A stretch of DNA of 64,000 nucleotides, taken from Streptomyces sp. SPB162 (lineage in GTDB: Bacteria > Actinomycetota > Actinomycetes > Streptomycetales > Streptomycetaceae). The notes beneath the pieces are model-generated. The model had not been told where the DNA came from, made no database searches, and saw only the letters and a program-made list of their open reading frames with translations. Shown piece after piece: positions 33,128 to 43,524 of this stretch (positions are counted from its first letter, which is position 1; each line of letters begins with the position of its first letter). Location of the stretch: assembly GCF_029504575.1 (NCBI RefSeq), contig NZ_JAQFII010000001.1, positions 4,905,001-4,969,000 of the forward strand. Reading direction: 5' to 3'. The position numbers and the translations under genes were made by a program.

Positions 33128-34437
33128 GTTCGTGCCGCCGTCGCGTCGAGCCGCTGCCAGAGCGGCTGGTGGCGCATCGACCGGGCGGCGGGCAGGAGCA
33201 GCTCCCGCTGGCTCCAGACCTTTTCGAACGCGTCCGCGCAGCGGTCGAGGAGCGGCCCGGCGGCCGGGTTGAGGTGCCAGCGCTGCATCGTCAGCGAGTC
33301 CTCGATCACGGCCAGGGTGACGGGAAAGTCCTCCGGGCGCCAGGGCGGGGACCCGGGGGAGTCACGGAGCGCGGGCTGGGCGGGCAGCGGCAGGGACTGG
33401 TACGGCCGGACCGGCACGCCCTCCGCGCGCAGGGCCCGCTGCAGCAGGGCGCGGGTGGCTCCCGGGGCGACGTCCGGCCAGCCCATCCGTGCGCTGTCGA
33501 AGCGGAGCCGCACCTGGAACCACGCGTGCGTGCGGTCCTGCGGGCACGCCGGTGTCACGATCCCGTCGAGCGCCGCCAGCCGGTCCAGGAACCGCCGTAC
33601 ATTGCGGTCGCGCTGTTCGTGCCGCTCGGCGAGCCGCGCGAGCTGGCAGCGGGTGAACGCGGCTTGGACGCTGCTGAGTTTGGCGTTGCCGGCGACCACC
33701 TGCGAGAGGTAGGGCCGATCGCCGCGGCCGGTCAGCTCCTCGCCGAACTGCCGGTGCAGCAGCACACGCTGGTACACCGCCGGATCGTCGGTGGTGAGGA
33801 GCCCGCCCTCGCCGCTGGTGGGCAGGTTCTTCGAGGCGTTCAGGCTGAACGCCGCCACGTCGCCGAGGGACCCCGCCTGCCGGCCCCGGTACGTCGCACC
33901 GTGCGCCTGCGCCGCGTCCTCGATCAGGACCAGGCCGTGGCGGTCGGCGAGGGCGCGCAACGCGGTCATGTCGCAGGGCAGTCCGTGCAGGTGGACGGCG
34001 ATGATCGCCTGCGTGCGCGGGGTGACCGCGGCTGCCGCGGCGGCCGGGTCGATGGTGTAGGTGAGCGGGTCGATGTCCACGAACACCGGGACGCATCCGC
34101 GCATGACCGGGGCGGCCGCGGTGGCGATGAAGGAGAAGGCGGGTACGAGGACTTCGGCGCCGGGCTCGATCCCGGTCGCGGTGAGCGCCAGTTCGATGGC
34201 CGCGGTGCCGGAGGACAGCGCGGCGCAGTGGCGGACACCGGTGAACTCCGCCCACTCCTGCTCCAGGAGCTGCACCTCACCGTGCTCCACCGAGGTGAAG
34301 CGGCCGCTGTCGAGGACGCCGAGCACCGCGGCGCGCTCGGCGTCGGTGACGATCGGCCAGGCGGTTTCGGGAGAGGTTCCCGCGTCGCGGTCCACGCTGC
34401 GGGGTCCGCCGAGCATTGCCAGTCGTGACACGGCCAT
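33124..34437 (-). CDS. DegT/DnrJ/EryC1/StrS-family aminotransferase
   Basis: 437 residues from the ATG at 34437 (TGATG with the lysX stop). PLP enzyme with SSGTAAIELALTATGIEPGAEV, the aspartate site LVLIEDAAQAHGATY and the PLP lysine in FSLNASKNLPTSGEGGLL. These enzymes aminate keto groups, mostly of sugars or polyols. In this operon the likely substrate is the ketone left by the transketolase on LysW-bound intermediate, giving the second amino group of a 2,6-diamino-dihydroxyheptanoic acid (inference from the vazabitide pathway). It takes the place of the ArgD/LysJ-type aminotransferase of ordinary LysW pathways. Confidence 0.9.
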   Translation of the reverse strand: MAVSRLAMLGGPRSVDRDAGTSPETAWPIVTDAERAAVLGVLDSGRFTSVEHGEVQLLEQEWAEFTGVRHCAALSSGTAAIELALTATGIEPGAEVLVPAFSFIATAAAPVMRGCVPVFVDIDPLTYTIDPAAAAAAVTPRTQAIIAVHLHGLPCDMTALRALADRHGLVLIEDAAQAHGATYRGRQAGSLGDVAAFSLNASKNLPTSGEGGLLTTDDPAVYQRVLLHRQFGEELTGRGDRPYLSQVVAGNAKLSSVQAAFTRCQLARLAERHEQRDRNVRRFLDRLAALDGIVTPACPQDRTHAWFQVRLRFDSARMGWPDVAPGATRALLQRALRAEGVPVRPYQSLPLPAQPALRDSPGSPPWRPEDFPVTLAVIEDSLTMQRWHLNPAAGPLLDRCADAFEKVWSQRELLLPAARSMRHQPLWQRLDATAART

Positions 34438-35315
34438 CAGTTCCTCACCAGTTGCTCTACCAGGTAGTCCACGTAGTGACCGGCCAGGTTCATGCCCAGG
34501 GCCGCGGCGGCCCCGCGGAACTGCGGGGTGTGGTTGACCTCGTTGACGAGCAGACGCCCCTCGGCGTCCTCCAGGACGTCGATGCCGTAGACCCCGGGGC
34601 CGATGGCGGCCGCGGTGTCCGCCAGCAGCTTCTCGAGTTCCGCGGTCAGCGGGCACGGCTCGGTGCCGGCGTCGCGGGCGGTGTTGGTCCGCCAGGACAG
34701 GGACGTGCGGTAGACCGCGCCGACCACCTCGGAGCCGAAGACCAGTCCCCTGATGTCGCGTCCGGGCTTGTCGATGTACTCCTGCAGGTACAGGATGCGC
34801 TGCTGCGGTCCGGGAAGCGCCTCCCGCAGTTCGAGGACCGCTTCGGCCGCGTCCCGGCCGGCCAGCCTGGCCACCTGCCGGCCCCCGGAACCCGTCAGGG
34901 GCTTGACGACCGCCGGGTACCCGAAGTCGTCGAGGGCGTCGATGGCGGCTTCCGGTGTGAAGGCGACCAGGCACCGCGGCACCGGCAGTCCGGCCGCCCG
35001 CAGGGCCAGGGTGGTGAGCAGCTTGTCGCCGCACAGCGCGATCGCCGCGGCGCTGTTGACCACCCGCACCCCGGCGTGTTCGAGGACGCGCGCGGTCGTC
35101 AGGCTCCGGTGGTGCGACACCTCCCGCGCGACCGCCGTCGACCAGCGGACCGCGGGCCGGTCGAGACGGAACACCGCGGTCCGGGGATCGAGGATGTCGT
35201 AGGGGACGCGGCGGCGGTCGAGCTCCTCGAGGATGCGCTTCTCCTCGACCGCGACCCGCGAGGCGATGACGGCCAGCCGCGGCGGCAGGTCCGCGCTGAC
35301 TTCCGGTGCGTTCAC
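34437..35315 (-). CDS. lysX: LysX-like ATP-grasp ligase charging LysW
   Basis: 292 residues from a GTG (35315) overlapping lysK (GTGA). ATP-grasp signatures: VVKPLTGSGGRQVARL, YLQEYIDKPGRDIRG, and the metal-binding LLVNEVNHTPQFRG near the C-terminus. The preATP domain begins LAVIASRVAVEEKRILEEL. LysX/ArgX enzymes join the alpha-amino group of 2-aminoadipate or glutamate to the C-terminal glutamate of LysW. Which acid is used here cannot be read with confidence; glutamate is expected if the pathway follows vazabitide. The NEVNHT motif separates it from other RimK-type ligases. Confidence 0.93.
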   Translation of the reverse strand: MNAPEVSADLPPRLAVIASRVAVEEKRILEELDRRRVPYDILDPRTAVFRLDRPAVRWSTAVAREVSHHRSLTTARVLEHAGVRVVNSAAAIALCGDKLLTTLALRAAGLPVPRCLVAFTPEAAIDALDDFGYPAVVKPLTGSGGRQVARLAGRDAAEAVLELREALPGPQQRILYLQEYIDKPGRDIRGLVFGSEVVGAVYRTSLSWRTNTARDAGTEPCPLTAELEKLLADTAAAIGPGVYGIDVLEDAEGRLLVNEVNHTPQFRGAAAALGMNLAGHYVDYLVEQLVRN

Positions 35316-36409
35316 AGAGCCGTTTCCTGGTCGAGGGCGACAGCGGACCGCGACGGGTCGCGCCGGGCGTTCAGCGTGGCGGCCAGTTCCTCGACCGCGG
35401 TCGTCAGGACCTCGATCGCGGTCAGGTACTCGGCCAGGTCCAGGTGTTCCTCGTCGGTGTGGTCCAGCCGGGAGTCGCCGGGACCGTAGGCGGCGATCGG
35501 CACGTTCCACCCGGGGCCGACGACGTTCATGTCGGACGTACCGAGCTTCACCTTGGCGGTCGGAGGCCCGACGTGCCGCCGGATGCCGGCGCGCAGGGCG
35601 GCCACCACCGGATCGGTGCCGCGCGAGCGGACGGCGGGGAGGCTCTCGATCACGGTGAGGTGGTCGGTCCGCGTCAGTTCGCGGAGCCAGGAGTGGAACG
35701 CGTCCCGGTCGAATCCGACCGGTATCCGGCAGGACATCTCCACCCTGGCCTGCCGCAGGTCGCCGTGGAGCGCGACGAGCGCGGGGATCGCGCGATCGAA
35801 GGCGGGTCGCGCACCGGGGTCCGCGTCGAGCCGCAGTCGCACGGCCTGCCAGTAGTCCGCCGCGATCTCCACCGCCCTGGGCCCCGGCGCACTCGTGTGC
35901 ACACCGGGACGGGAGATGTCGACGGCGAAGCGGACGATGCCCTTGTAGCCGAGCACCACGTTGCCCACGCCGCTCGGTTCGCCGATGACCACGGCGTCGG
36001 GGCGCAGCGAGCCTCGCAGATGACGGGCGCCGGGCGAGCAACCCTCCTCGCCGACCGCTCCCACCACCATGAGGCGGGCGTCGCAGCGCGCCGAGGCCCG
36101 CAGGGCCGCCCACACCATGGTCGCGAGCGGGCCCTTGGCGTCCACCGTCCCACGGCCGTACAGCTTGCCGTCCCGCTCGTACACGGGCAGGTCGCCCGGC
36201 ACCGTGTCCAGGTGCCCCAGCAGAAGGATCAGCGGCGCGCCAGGGGGACCCAACTCGCCCACCGCGTTGCCGGCCCCGTCCCGGCGGGCGGCGAAGCCCA
36301 ACTCGGTCATGCAGTGGACCAGTTGTCCGGCCAGGGCATCCTCGTCGCCGGTGTTCGACGGGATGCGCACCATGCGCCGGAGCAGCCCGGCCTCGTCGGG
36401 CCCGCCCAT
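35312..36409 (-). CDS. lysK: LysK-like M20 hydrolase releasing product from LysW
   Basis: 365 residues; an in-frame stop lies just upstream of the ATG at 36409, fixing the start region. Metal-binding residues of the M20 family are in LLGHLDTVPGDLP, GRGTVDAKGPLATMVW (Asp/Lys/Gly), VGEEGCSPGARHL (catalytic Glu-Glu) and the late HTDEEHLDLAEY. [LysW]-lysine/ornithine hydrolases cut the isopeptide bond and free the finished amino acid. It is the first full-size gene of the operon and follows a 32-codon small ORF by three bases. Confidence 0.92.
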   Translation of the reverse strand: MGGPDEAGLLRRMVRIPSNTGDEDALAGQLVHCMTELGFAARRDGAGNAVGELGPPGAPLILLLGHLDTVPGDLPVYERDGKLYGRGTVDAKGPLATMVWAALRASARCDARLMVVGAVGEEGCSPGARHLRGSLRPDAVVIGEPSGVGNVVLGYKGIVRFAVDISRPGVHTSAPGPRAVEIAADYWQAVRLRLDADPGARPAFDRAIPALVALHGDLRQARVEMSCRIPVGFDRDAFHSWLRELTRTDHLTVIESLPAVRSRGTDPVVAALRAGIRRHVGPPTAKVKLGTSDMNVVGPGWNVPIAAYGPGDSRLDHTDEEHLDLAEYLTAIEVLTTAVEELAATLNARRDPSRSAVALDQETAL

Positions 36410-36412
36410 ACC

Positions 36413-36511
36413 TCAGCCCTGGACCAGGATCGCGCCGCCCGGTCGGACGGCGCCGAAGGTCGCTCCTCGCCTTTCGGCAACCGGACGACAGCGCTCCGGA
36501 ATATGGTTCAT
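36413..36511 (-). CDS. Possible 32-residue small protein or leader peptide before lysK
   Basis: ATG at 36511, preceded by a strong GGGGGAAGAAG ribosome site, opens a frame of 32 codons whose TGA ends three bases before the lysK ATG. The peptide starts MNHIPERCRP and ends GGAILVQG, with one Cys and seven Arg/His. lysK has no ribosome site of its own beyond a GAGG touching its ATG, so this ORF could drive lysK translation by coupling. It could be a real small protein, a leader peptide, or chance. I recognise no family. Confidence 0.45.
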   Translation of the reverse strand: MNHIPERCRPVAERRGATFGAVRPGGAILVQG

Positions 36512-36891
36512 TGACTTCTTCCCCCGTGTTTATCCGCGCCCGGGATCCGTGCGGCTCTTTGGGGTCCCCGTGCGTCACTGTCCCTCATGACGCTAGATGG
36601 GGACCGGCGAATCGGTCAAGGCATGATCGCCGACGCGGTTCGGGGGATGCGACGTTGACCAGGAGATTCGCACGAAGTTAAATCCGGCTTCTCGGAGATG
36701 GTTTCGGCGCCATGGGCGACGCTTCCCCCAGTCGTCCGGCCCAGGCGCCGTCACCGCCGCTGACCACGCGCCGCGGCACACGTTCGCCGCTCGGTCAATC
36801 TCTCGGTTTAGGATCAACTCCACGAGCTTAAGGGCGACTTCAGGGTCAAAATGTTCCACTCGGGGCTTCCGTCCGAATGTATGGGGGACAC
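36512..36891. other. Divergent promoter region between the LysW operon and the TDO-like gene
   Basis: 380 bp with lower GC than the flanking genes (runs such as 'gaagttaaatccgg'). It must contain promoters for both directions. A minus-strand open frame of 88 codons (36593-36859) beginning MEHFDPEVALKLVELILNRE is present but has no ribosome site and no family I know; it may be a remnant. No terminator or clear operator was seen. Confidence 0.4.
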
Positions 36892-38202
36892 ATGGGTCAA
36901 ACGGATGCAGGTCGACAGGAGTGTGCTGATTCGAGCATTTTTCGGGGGGTCGGTGGATTGAGCCTGCATGCCATGGACCGACAGGTGGAAATTCGTCTCG
37001 CCGAGCGTGCGAAGCGGGAAGTCAGCGTGTGGCGCGGAATGATGGAAGGGAATTCCGGGGAAACTGGAACTCCTTGTTCCTTTCCTTTCCGCGAGATAAT
37101 CACTTATTATCGGTCCGCCGGTCGCATGGCCGCTGATCCGTCCCTGGTGGCGAGCCTGCGGGAATTGCCCGCGGCCGCGTCCGGGCGGGATCCCGTCCTG
37201 CCGGGGTGGCTGAGGATGGCGGTCGATCAGGAGGACGGCGACTACGCGACGTACTTCGGGGCCGAACTCTACGAGCGGCACGGCGGTGGCCCGAAGGACG
37301 CCGTGATCGCCGCCCTCGTCGCCGACCTGGTGTTCCTCGAAGCACAGGTGCTCTGCTCGGACGCCGGGGACGGCCGGCAACTCACCCGCACGAAAGCGGC
37401 GGTCCAGGCGCTGGCGGGGCTGCGCGACCTGGCGCCGGATCACGGTCCGCGGGGCGGCCCGATCGACGCCGTGGACCTGTCGGCGCTGCTCTCCGGGAAT
37501 CTCGACGACGCCAAGTTCGGCGAATTGGCGGGCAGCGCCGCCGCCGTTGTCAGCGCCGCCGTTCCGGCGGCGACACGCCACGTCGTCGACATCACCCTGC
37601 TGCCGACCACCCCGATGCACGACGAGCAGATGTTCCTGCGAATCATCCAAGTGTTCGAAATTCTCTATGCCCACCTGGCGCAGGACCTCACCAGGGCGAC
37701 AGCCCTGCTGGATCAGGGGGACATCGACGCCACCTGCGCGGTGCTCGCGAAAGCCGACGGCCGCCTCCGTGCGACGCGCACGCTCTTCCGGGTGCTGACC
37801 ACCATGCCCTCCGAAGCCTTCTCGGTCATACGGGACAACACCGACGGCCGCAGCGCGATCCAGTCACGCTCCCATCGCCGCGTGGAACTGCTGAGCGCTC
37901 CGCCGCCCGCCACGACCGCACCCCCGTCGCGCGAGCCCGCGCCGGCCGAGGCCGCGGGTCCGACACTGCAGGAGGCGTTCCTCCGCCGCGAGCCCCTGCT
38001 GAGCGGCCCGGAAGCGCACCGGCTGACCGCGGCGCTGAGGGCGCTCGACGGGAGCTGGACGACGGCCAAGCGCACGCACTGGGGCATCACGCTGAAGATC
38101 ATCGGCTCGGTGCCCGGTACCGGGGGCACCTCGGGGGCCGACTACCTGGAGGCGAAGTCCCAGGTCCCGCTCTTCCCGTTCCTGCACAGCGCGACGGCAT
38201 GA
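36892..38202 (+). CDS. Divergent tryptophan 2,3-dioxygenase-superfamily haem protein
   Basis: About 436 residues from the ATG at 36892 (an ATG at 36877 is also possible). Three landmarks of the TDO fold appear in order: HDEQMFLRIIQVFEIL (His243, like the active-site HDExLF...Q.yEL helix), FSVIRDNTDGRSAIQS (Arg314, like the substrate-carboxylate FRxxLxxxSGFQS motif), and RTHWGITLKIIG with GTGGTSGADYL (His396 as haem ligand, then the GTGGSSG loop). The N-terminal 230 residues are longer and more divergent than true TDO (total usually 280-400). It lies at the cluster edge, divergent from the LysW operon. Related haem proteins in peptide clusters oxygenate tryptophan- or tyrosine-like units. Substrate here is unknown. 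Confidence 0.75.
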   Translation: MGQTDAGRQECADSSIFRGVGGLSLHAMDRQVEIRLAERAKREVSVWRGMMEGNSGETGTPCSFPFREIITYYRSAGRMAADPSLVASLRELPAAASGRDPVLPGWLRMAVDQEDGDYATYFGAELYERHGGGPKDAVIAALVADLVFLEAQVLCSDAGDGRQLTRTKAAVQALAGLRDLAPDHGPRGGPIDAVDLSALLSGNLDDAKFGELAGSAAAVVSAAVPAATRHVVDITLLPTTPMHDEQMFLRIIQVFEILYAHLAQDLTRATALLDQGDIDATCAVLAKADGRLRATRTLFRVLTTMPSEAFSVIRDNTDGRSAIQSRSHRRVELLSAPPPATTAPPSREPAPAEAAGPTLQEAFLRREPLLSGPEAHRLTAALRALDGSWTTAKRTHWGITLKIIGSVPGTGGTSGADYLEAKSQVPLFPFLHSATA

Positions 38203-38284
38203 CACCCGCCCGGTATCCGCGCCGCCCGGCCCGGCGCGCGCCGCCGCCCCGTTCCCGCGCCGCCGGCGTGAGAGGCTGGTGCCT

Positions 38285-40322
<2,038 letters not shown>

Positions 40323-40333
<11 letters not shown>

Positions 40334-41024
40334 GGCCGCGCTCCAGGACGTCCAGGGTGCGCTCGACGACGTCCAGGAGATCGCCCTGCTGCTCGTGCTC
40401 GGCCCAGTGCATCGTGGCCTCCTGGAAGGCACCGAGCACCGCCCCGGTGAAGATCCGCAGTTCCAGGTCGTCCGCCGGGCGGCCGGTGCGCTCGGCGATG
40501 ACGCGGGCGAGCATCCGGCCGGTCATCGACATGCTCTCCATCGAGCGGGCGCGGACGGCCGGCACGTCGCGCAGCAGCCTGGTCCGGGCGCTGAGGTCCG
40601 CGCGCTCCTGCGGATCCTGGTAGACGGCGCGCAACGCTTCCACGACGGCGTATTTGATCGCCTGGATCGGGGACTCGTCGGCAGGGCGGGTCCGGATCGA
40701 CGCCTCGATCAGCGGGTCGTACTCGTCCGTGAGGACGATGTCCTCCTTGGTGGGGAAGTACCGGAAGACGGTGCTGGGGGAGACCTCGGCGACCTCGGCG
40801 ATCCGGTCGACGGGCGTGGCGTCGTACCCCTGCTCCTCGAAGAGCCGGTACGCGGCCCTGCGGATCGCCTGGCGGGTCTGGATCTTCTTCCGCTCCCGCA
40901 GGCCGATCTTCGGCGTGCCGGACGTGCCGGAGTCGCCGGACGTGCCGGACGTGCCGGAGTCGCCGGACGTACCGGTCTGGGCGCTGGTCGTGGCAGCCGT
41001 CGTGCGTGCTGGCATGCCCGTCAT
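40323..41024 (-). CDS. TetR-family repressor of the adjacent MFS gene
   Basis: 233 residues from the ATG at 41024 (ATGA overlap with the MFS stop); ATG 41015 is an alternative. A low-complexity Thr-Ser-Gly repeat (about 12-31, GTSGDSGTSG units) precedes the HTH at about 35-85 (RRAAYRLFEEQGYDATPVDR, IAEVAEVSPSTVFRYFPTKE). The C-terminal ligand domain begins near DPLIEASIRTRPADE. It is the second gene of an operon with the DHA2-type exporter at 41021-42574. The palindrome over the operon promoter (42599-42622) is the probable operator. Induction by a drug-like ligand is expected from the arrangement. Confidence 0.88.
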
Positions 41025-42574
41025 TGTCCGGCATCGGCGGGGAGCGCGGCCACCGGCGGTGCCGCTCCGGAGTCCTGGGGGTCGGCATCCGATCCGGTCG
41101 CCGCGTCGGCGCCCGTCCTGGGGAGCAGCGTCGCCGTCAGCAGCGCCGCCACGAGGGCGGTGACGCCGCAGACCAGCAGGACCGTCGACATGCCGTGCAC
41201 GTAGGCGGCGTTCGCCGCGGTCGCGAGGCCGGGGTCGCCGAGCCTGCCGGCCACCACATGGGCGGCGACGACGGAGTCGGCCGCGGCGTGCGGCGCCCCG
41301 GCCGGCAGCCGGTCGGCGTAGGCGCCGACCAGCAGCGAACCGAGCAGCGCGATCCCGATCGCGGCGCCCACCTGCCGCACGGTGCTCAGCAGTCCGGAGC
41401 CGCTGCCCGCCCGGTCCCCGGGCAGGGCGCTGAGCGCCGCCGTCATGGCGGGGACCACCGCGAAGCCGAAGCCGAAGCCGACGACGGACAGCCACAGCGC
41501 GGTGAAGCCGTAGCCGCTGTCGACGGTGGTGCGGCTGCCGAGGAACGCCGCCAGGGCGAGCACCACCAGCCCGCCGCTGATCACCGCGCGGGCGCCGAAC
41601 CGCTGGATGACGGAGGCGCTGCCCTTGGCGGCGAACATCACGCCGCCCATCATCGGCAGCAGCCGCAGGCCGGTGCCGAAGGCGTCGTTGCCGAGCACCG
41701 CCGTCAGGTAGGGCGGGAGGACGAACATCAGCCCGGAGAAGATGAACATGCCCAGGGTCGCGGCGAGGGTGTTGAGCAGGAACGGGCGGTGGCCGAGCAG
41801 CGTCATGTCCAGCATCGGCCGGGCCATCCGGCGTTCGCGCAGGACGAGGGCGGCGATCAGGACGGCGGCCCCGGCGAGCATGCCCACCACGACCGGGTCG
41901 GTCCAGCCGCGGGCGGGCGCCTCGATGATCCCGTAGATCAGTGCGCCGAGACCGGCGGCGGTGAGTGCGGTGGAGGCCGCGTCGACCTTCGGCGACGCCG
42001 GGTCACGGGTCTCGGGCAGCAGGAAGACACAGGCGATGATGCCGAGGGCGGCCATCGGGACGTTGATCAGGAAGACCGATCCCCACCAGAAGTGGTTGAG
42101 CAGGAAGCCACCGATGATCGGGCCGAGCGGCATCCCGAGCGCGGAGGCGGCGGTGACGATGCCGACGGCCTTGGCGCGCTCCTTCGGCGCGAAGAGCGAC
42201 GGCAGCACGGCGAGGGCCAGCGGCATCACCAGCGCGCCGCCGATGCCCATGACCGCGCGGGCGGCGATGACCGGTTCGACGCTGGTGGCCAGTGAGCCGA
42301 CGAGCGAGCCGGTGAGGAAGATCCCGAGGCCCGTCACCAGCATCCTGCGGCGGCCGAAGCGGTCGCCGAGCAGTCCCGCGGGGAGCATCAGGGCGGCGAA
42401 GACGACGACGTAGGCGTCCGCCATCCACTGCTGCTCGCCGGTGGTGGCGCCGAGCTGGCCGGCCATCGTCGGGAGCGCCACGTTCAGGATCGTCATGTCG
42501 AAGCCGAGCACGAGCATGCTCGCGACCATGGCGCCGAGCGCCCACCAGCGCCGGGGGTCGAGCTGTGCGGTCAT
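41021..42574 (-). CDS. MFS drug exporter, DHA2 (EmrB/QacA-like) family
   Basis: 517 residues; ATG 42574 with GGAGGAGT upstream. Fourteen membrane helices are expected; the family loop motif LLGDRFGRRRMLVTGL follows helix 2, and ATSVEPVIAARAVMGIGGALVMP and SALGMPLGPIIGGFLL (motif C) follow. WWALGAMVASMLVLGFDMTILNVALP is the typical first helix with the acidic D1 motif. It exports hydrophobic drugs or cations with proton antiport. A sigma-70-like promoter and a TetR-type palindrome lie directly upstream, and the repressor gene follows in the same operon. Confidence 0.92.
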   Translation of the reverse strand: MTAQLDPRRWWALGAMVASMLVLGFDMTILNVALPTMAGQLGATTGEQQWMADAYVVVFAALMLPAGLLGDRFGRRRMLVTGLGIFLTGSLVGSLATSVEPVIAARAVMGIGGALVMPLALAVLPSLFAPKERAKAVGIVTAASALGMPLGPIIGGFLLNHFWWGSVFLINVPMAALGIIACVFLLPETRDPASPKVDAASTALTAAGLGALIYGIIEAPARGWTDPVVVGMLAGAAVLIAALVLRERRMARPMLDMTLLGHRPFLLNTLAATLGMFIFSGLMFVLPPYLTAVLGNDAFGTGLRLLPMMGGVMFAAKGSASVIQRFGARAVISGGLVVLALAAFLGSRTTVDSGYGFTALWLSVVGFGFGFAVVPAMTAALSALPGDRAGSGSGLLSTVRQVGAAIGIALLGSLLVGAYADRLPAGAPHAAADSVVAAHVVAGRLGDPGLATAANAAYVHGMSTVLLVCGVTALVAALLTATLLPRTGADAATGSDADPQDSGAAPPVAALPADAGQ

Positions 42575-42598
42575 GACACTCCTCCGTCAAACTTTAAG

Positions 42599-42644
42599 AG
42601 CTGCTATCAAATGATAGTAGCTCGCAAAAGATGGAGCCTGTCAA
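42599..42644 (-). promoter_or_regulatory. Promoter and TetR-type operator of the MFS/tetR operon
   Basis: Reading on the minus strand, TTGACA (42644-42639) and TACTAT (42619-42614) are separated by 19 bases. A 24-bp palindrome, agct-n-CTATCA-nn-TGATAG-n-agct (42599-42622), covers the -10 region and start site. A repressor bound there would block transcription. The co-transcribed TetR protein is the obvious candidate. Confidence 0.75.
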
Positions 42645-42707
42645 TATGTAGTTGTGCAGGGAGTGCGGGTTATGGATTACGGGTTGCGGCGTGCGGAGTA
42701 CGCGGAA

Positions 42708-42736
42708 GCGCCCGCGACCGGATCGGTCGCGGGCGC
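42708..42736. terminator. Hairpin terminator of the hemolysin III gene
   Basis: A perfect 13-bp stem (42708-42720 with 42724-42736) with a 3-base loop lies 76 bases past the end of the minus-strand hemolysin III gene. Confidence 0.75.
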
Positions 42737-42812
42737 CTGGGCTGAGTCTGGGGCGGGCCGTTGGGTGGTGCCTTGAGCGGGGCATGAGCCGGAGTCCAGG
42801 GCCCCGCGGCGG

Positions 42813-43511
42813 TCACGCGTGCTGGTAGGCCACCAGCGAGATCCCGACGTAGTGGGCGGCGAAGGCCGCCAGCGTCAGGGAGTGGAAGACCTCGTGGAAG
42901 CCGAACCACTGGGGCGACGGATTGGGCCGCTTGAGGGCGTAGATGACGCCGCCCGCGCTGTAGAGGAGCCCGCCGACGACCACCAGGATCAGCACGGCGA
43001 TGCCGCCGGTGCGCAGGAAGTCCGGCAGGTAGAAGACGGCCGCCCAGCCGAGCGCGATGTAGCAGGGGGTGTAGAGCCAGCGCGGGGCGCCGACCCAGAA
43101 GACCCGGAACGCGATGCCGGCCAGTGCGCCGGCCCAGACGAACCACAGCAGCGGGGTCGCCTTGTTCGACGGGAGCAGCAGGATCGCGAGGGGCGTGTAG
43201 CTGCCGGCGATGATCAGGAAGATGTTGGAGTGGTCGAGGCGGCGCAGGATCGCCTCGCCTCGCGGGCCCCAGGTTCCACGGTGGTACAGGCCGCTCACAC
43301 CGAACAGCGCGCAGGCCGTCACGGTGAAGACGCCGCAGGCGATGCGTCCCCGGGTGCTCTCCGCGAAAGCGGTCAGCACCACTCCCGCGATGAGCACCGC
43401 CGGGAACATACCGGCGTGGATCCATCCCCTGAGCAGAGGCTTCAACAGGGCGGGCGGGTCGACCTCTTCTACGGCTTGGGACACAGCGGAAGTCTCCTCG
43501 ACGGGGTCCAT
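42813..43511 (-). CDS. Hemolysin III family (PAQR/TrhA) membrane protein
   Basis: 232 residues from the ATG at 43511; GTG 43484, with GAGGAG before it, is an attractive alternative start. Seven membrane helices are expected. PAQR metal-site residues are seen in FGVSGLYHRGTW, RRLDHSNIFLIIAGSYTPLAIL and the final WFGFHEVFHSLTLAAFAAHYVG, which together supply the conserved Ser, Asp and His residues of this hydrolase-like fold. TrhA proteins are linked to membrane lipid and fluidity homeostasis rather than haemolysis. Two palindromes just upstream suggest repression by a dimeric regulator. Confidence 0.92.
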   Translation of the reverse strand: MDPVEETSAVSQAVEEVDPPALLKPLLRGWIHAGMFPAVLIAGVVLTAFAESTRGRIACGVFTVTACALFGVSGLYHRGTWGPRGEAILRRLDHSNIFLIIAGSYTPLAILLLPSNKATPLLWFVWAGALAGIAFRVFWVGAPRWLYTPCYIALGWAAVFYLPDFLRTGGIAVLILVVVGGLLYSAGGVIYALKRPNPSPQWFGFHEVFHSLTLAAFAAHYVGISLVAYQHA

Positions 43512-43524
43512 AGCGTCAATCCTA

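Noticed and set aside
36593..36859. Minus-strand ORF of 88 codons starting MEHFDPEVALKL
   Set aside because: No ribosome site, no family and a poor C-terminal half; kept only as a note in the intergenic entry.
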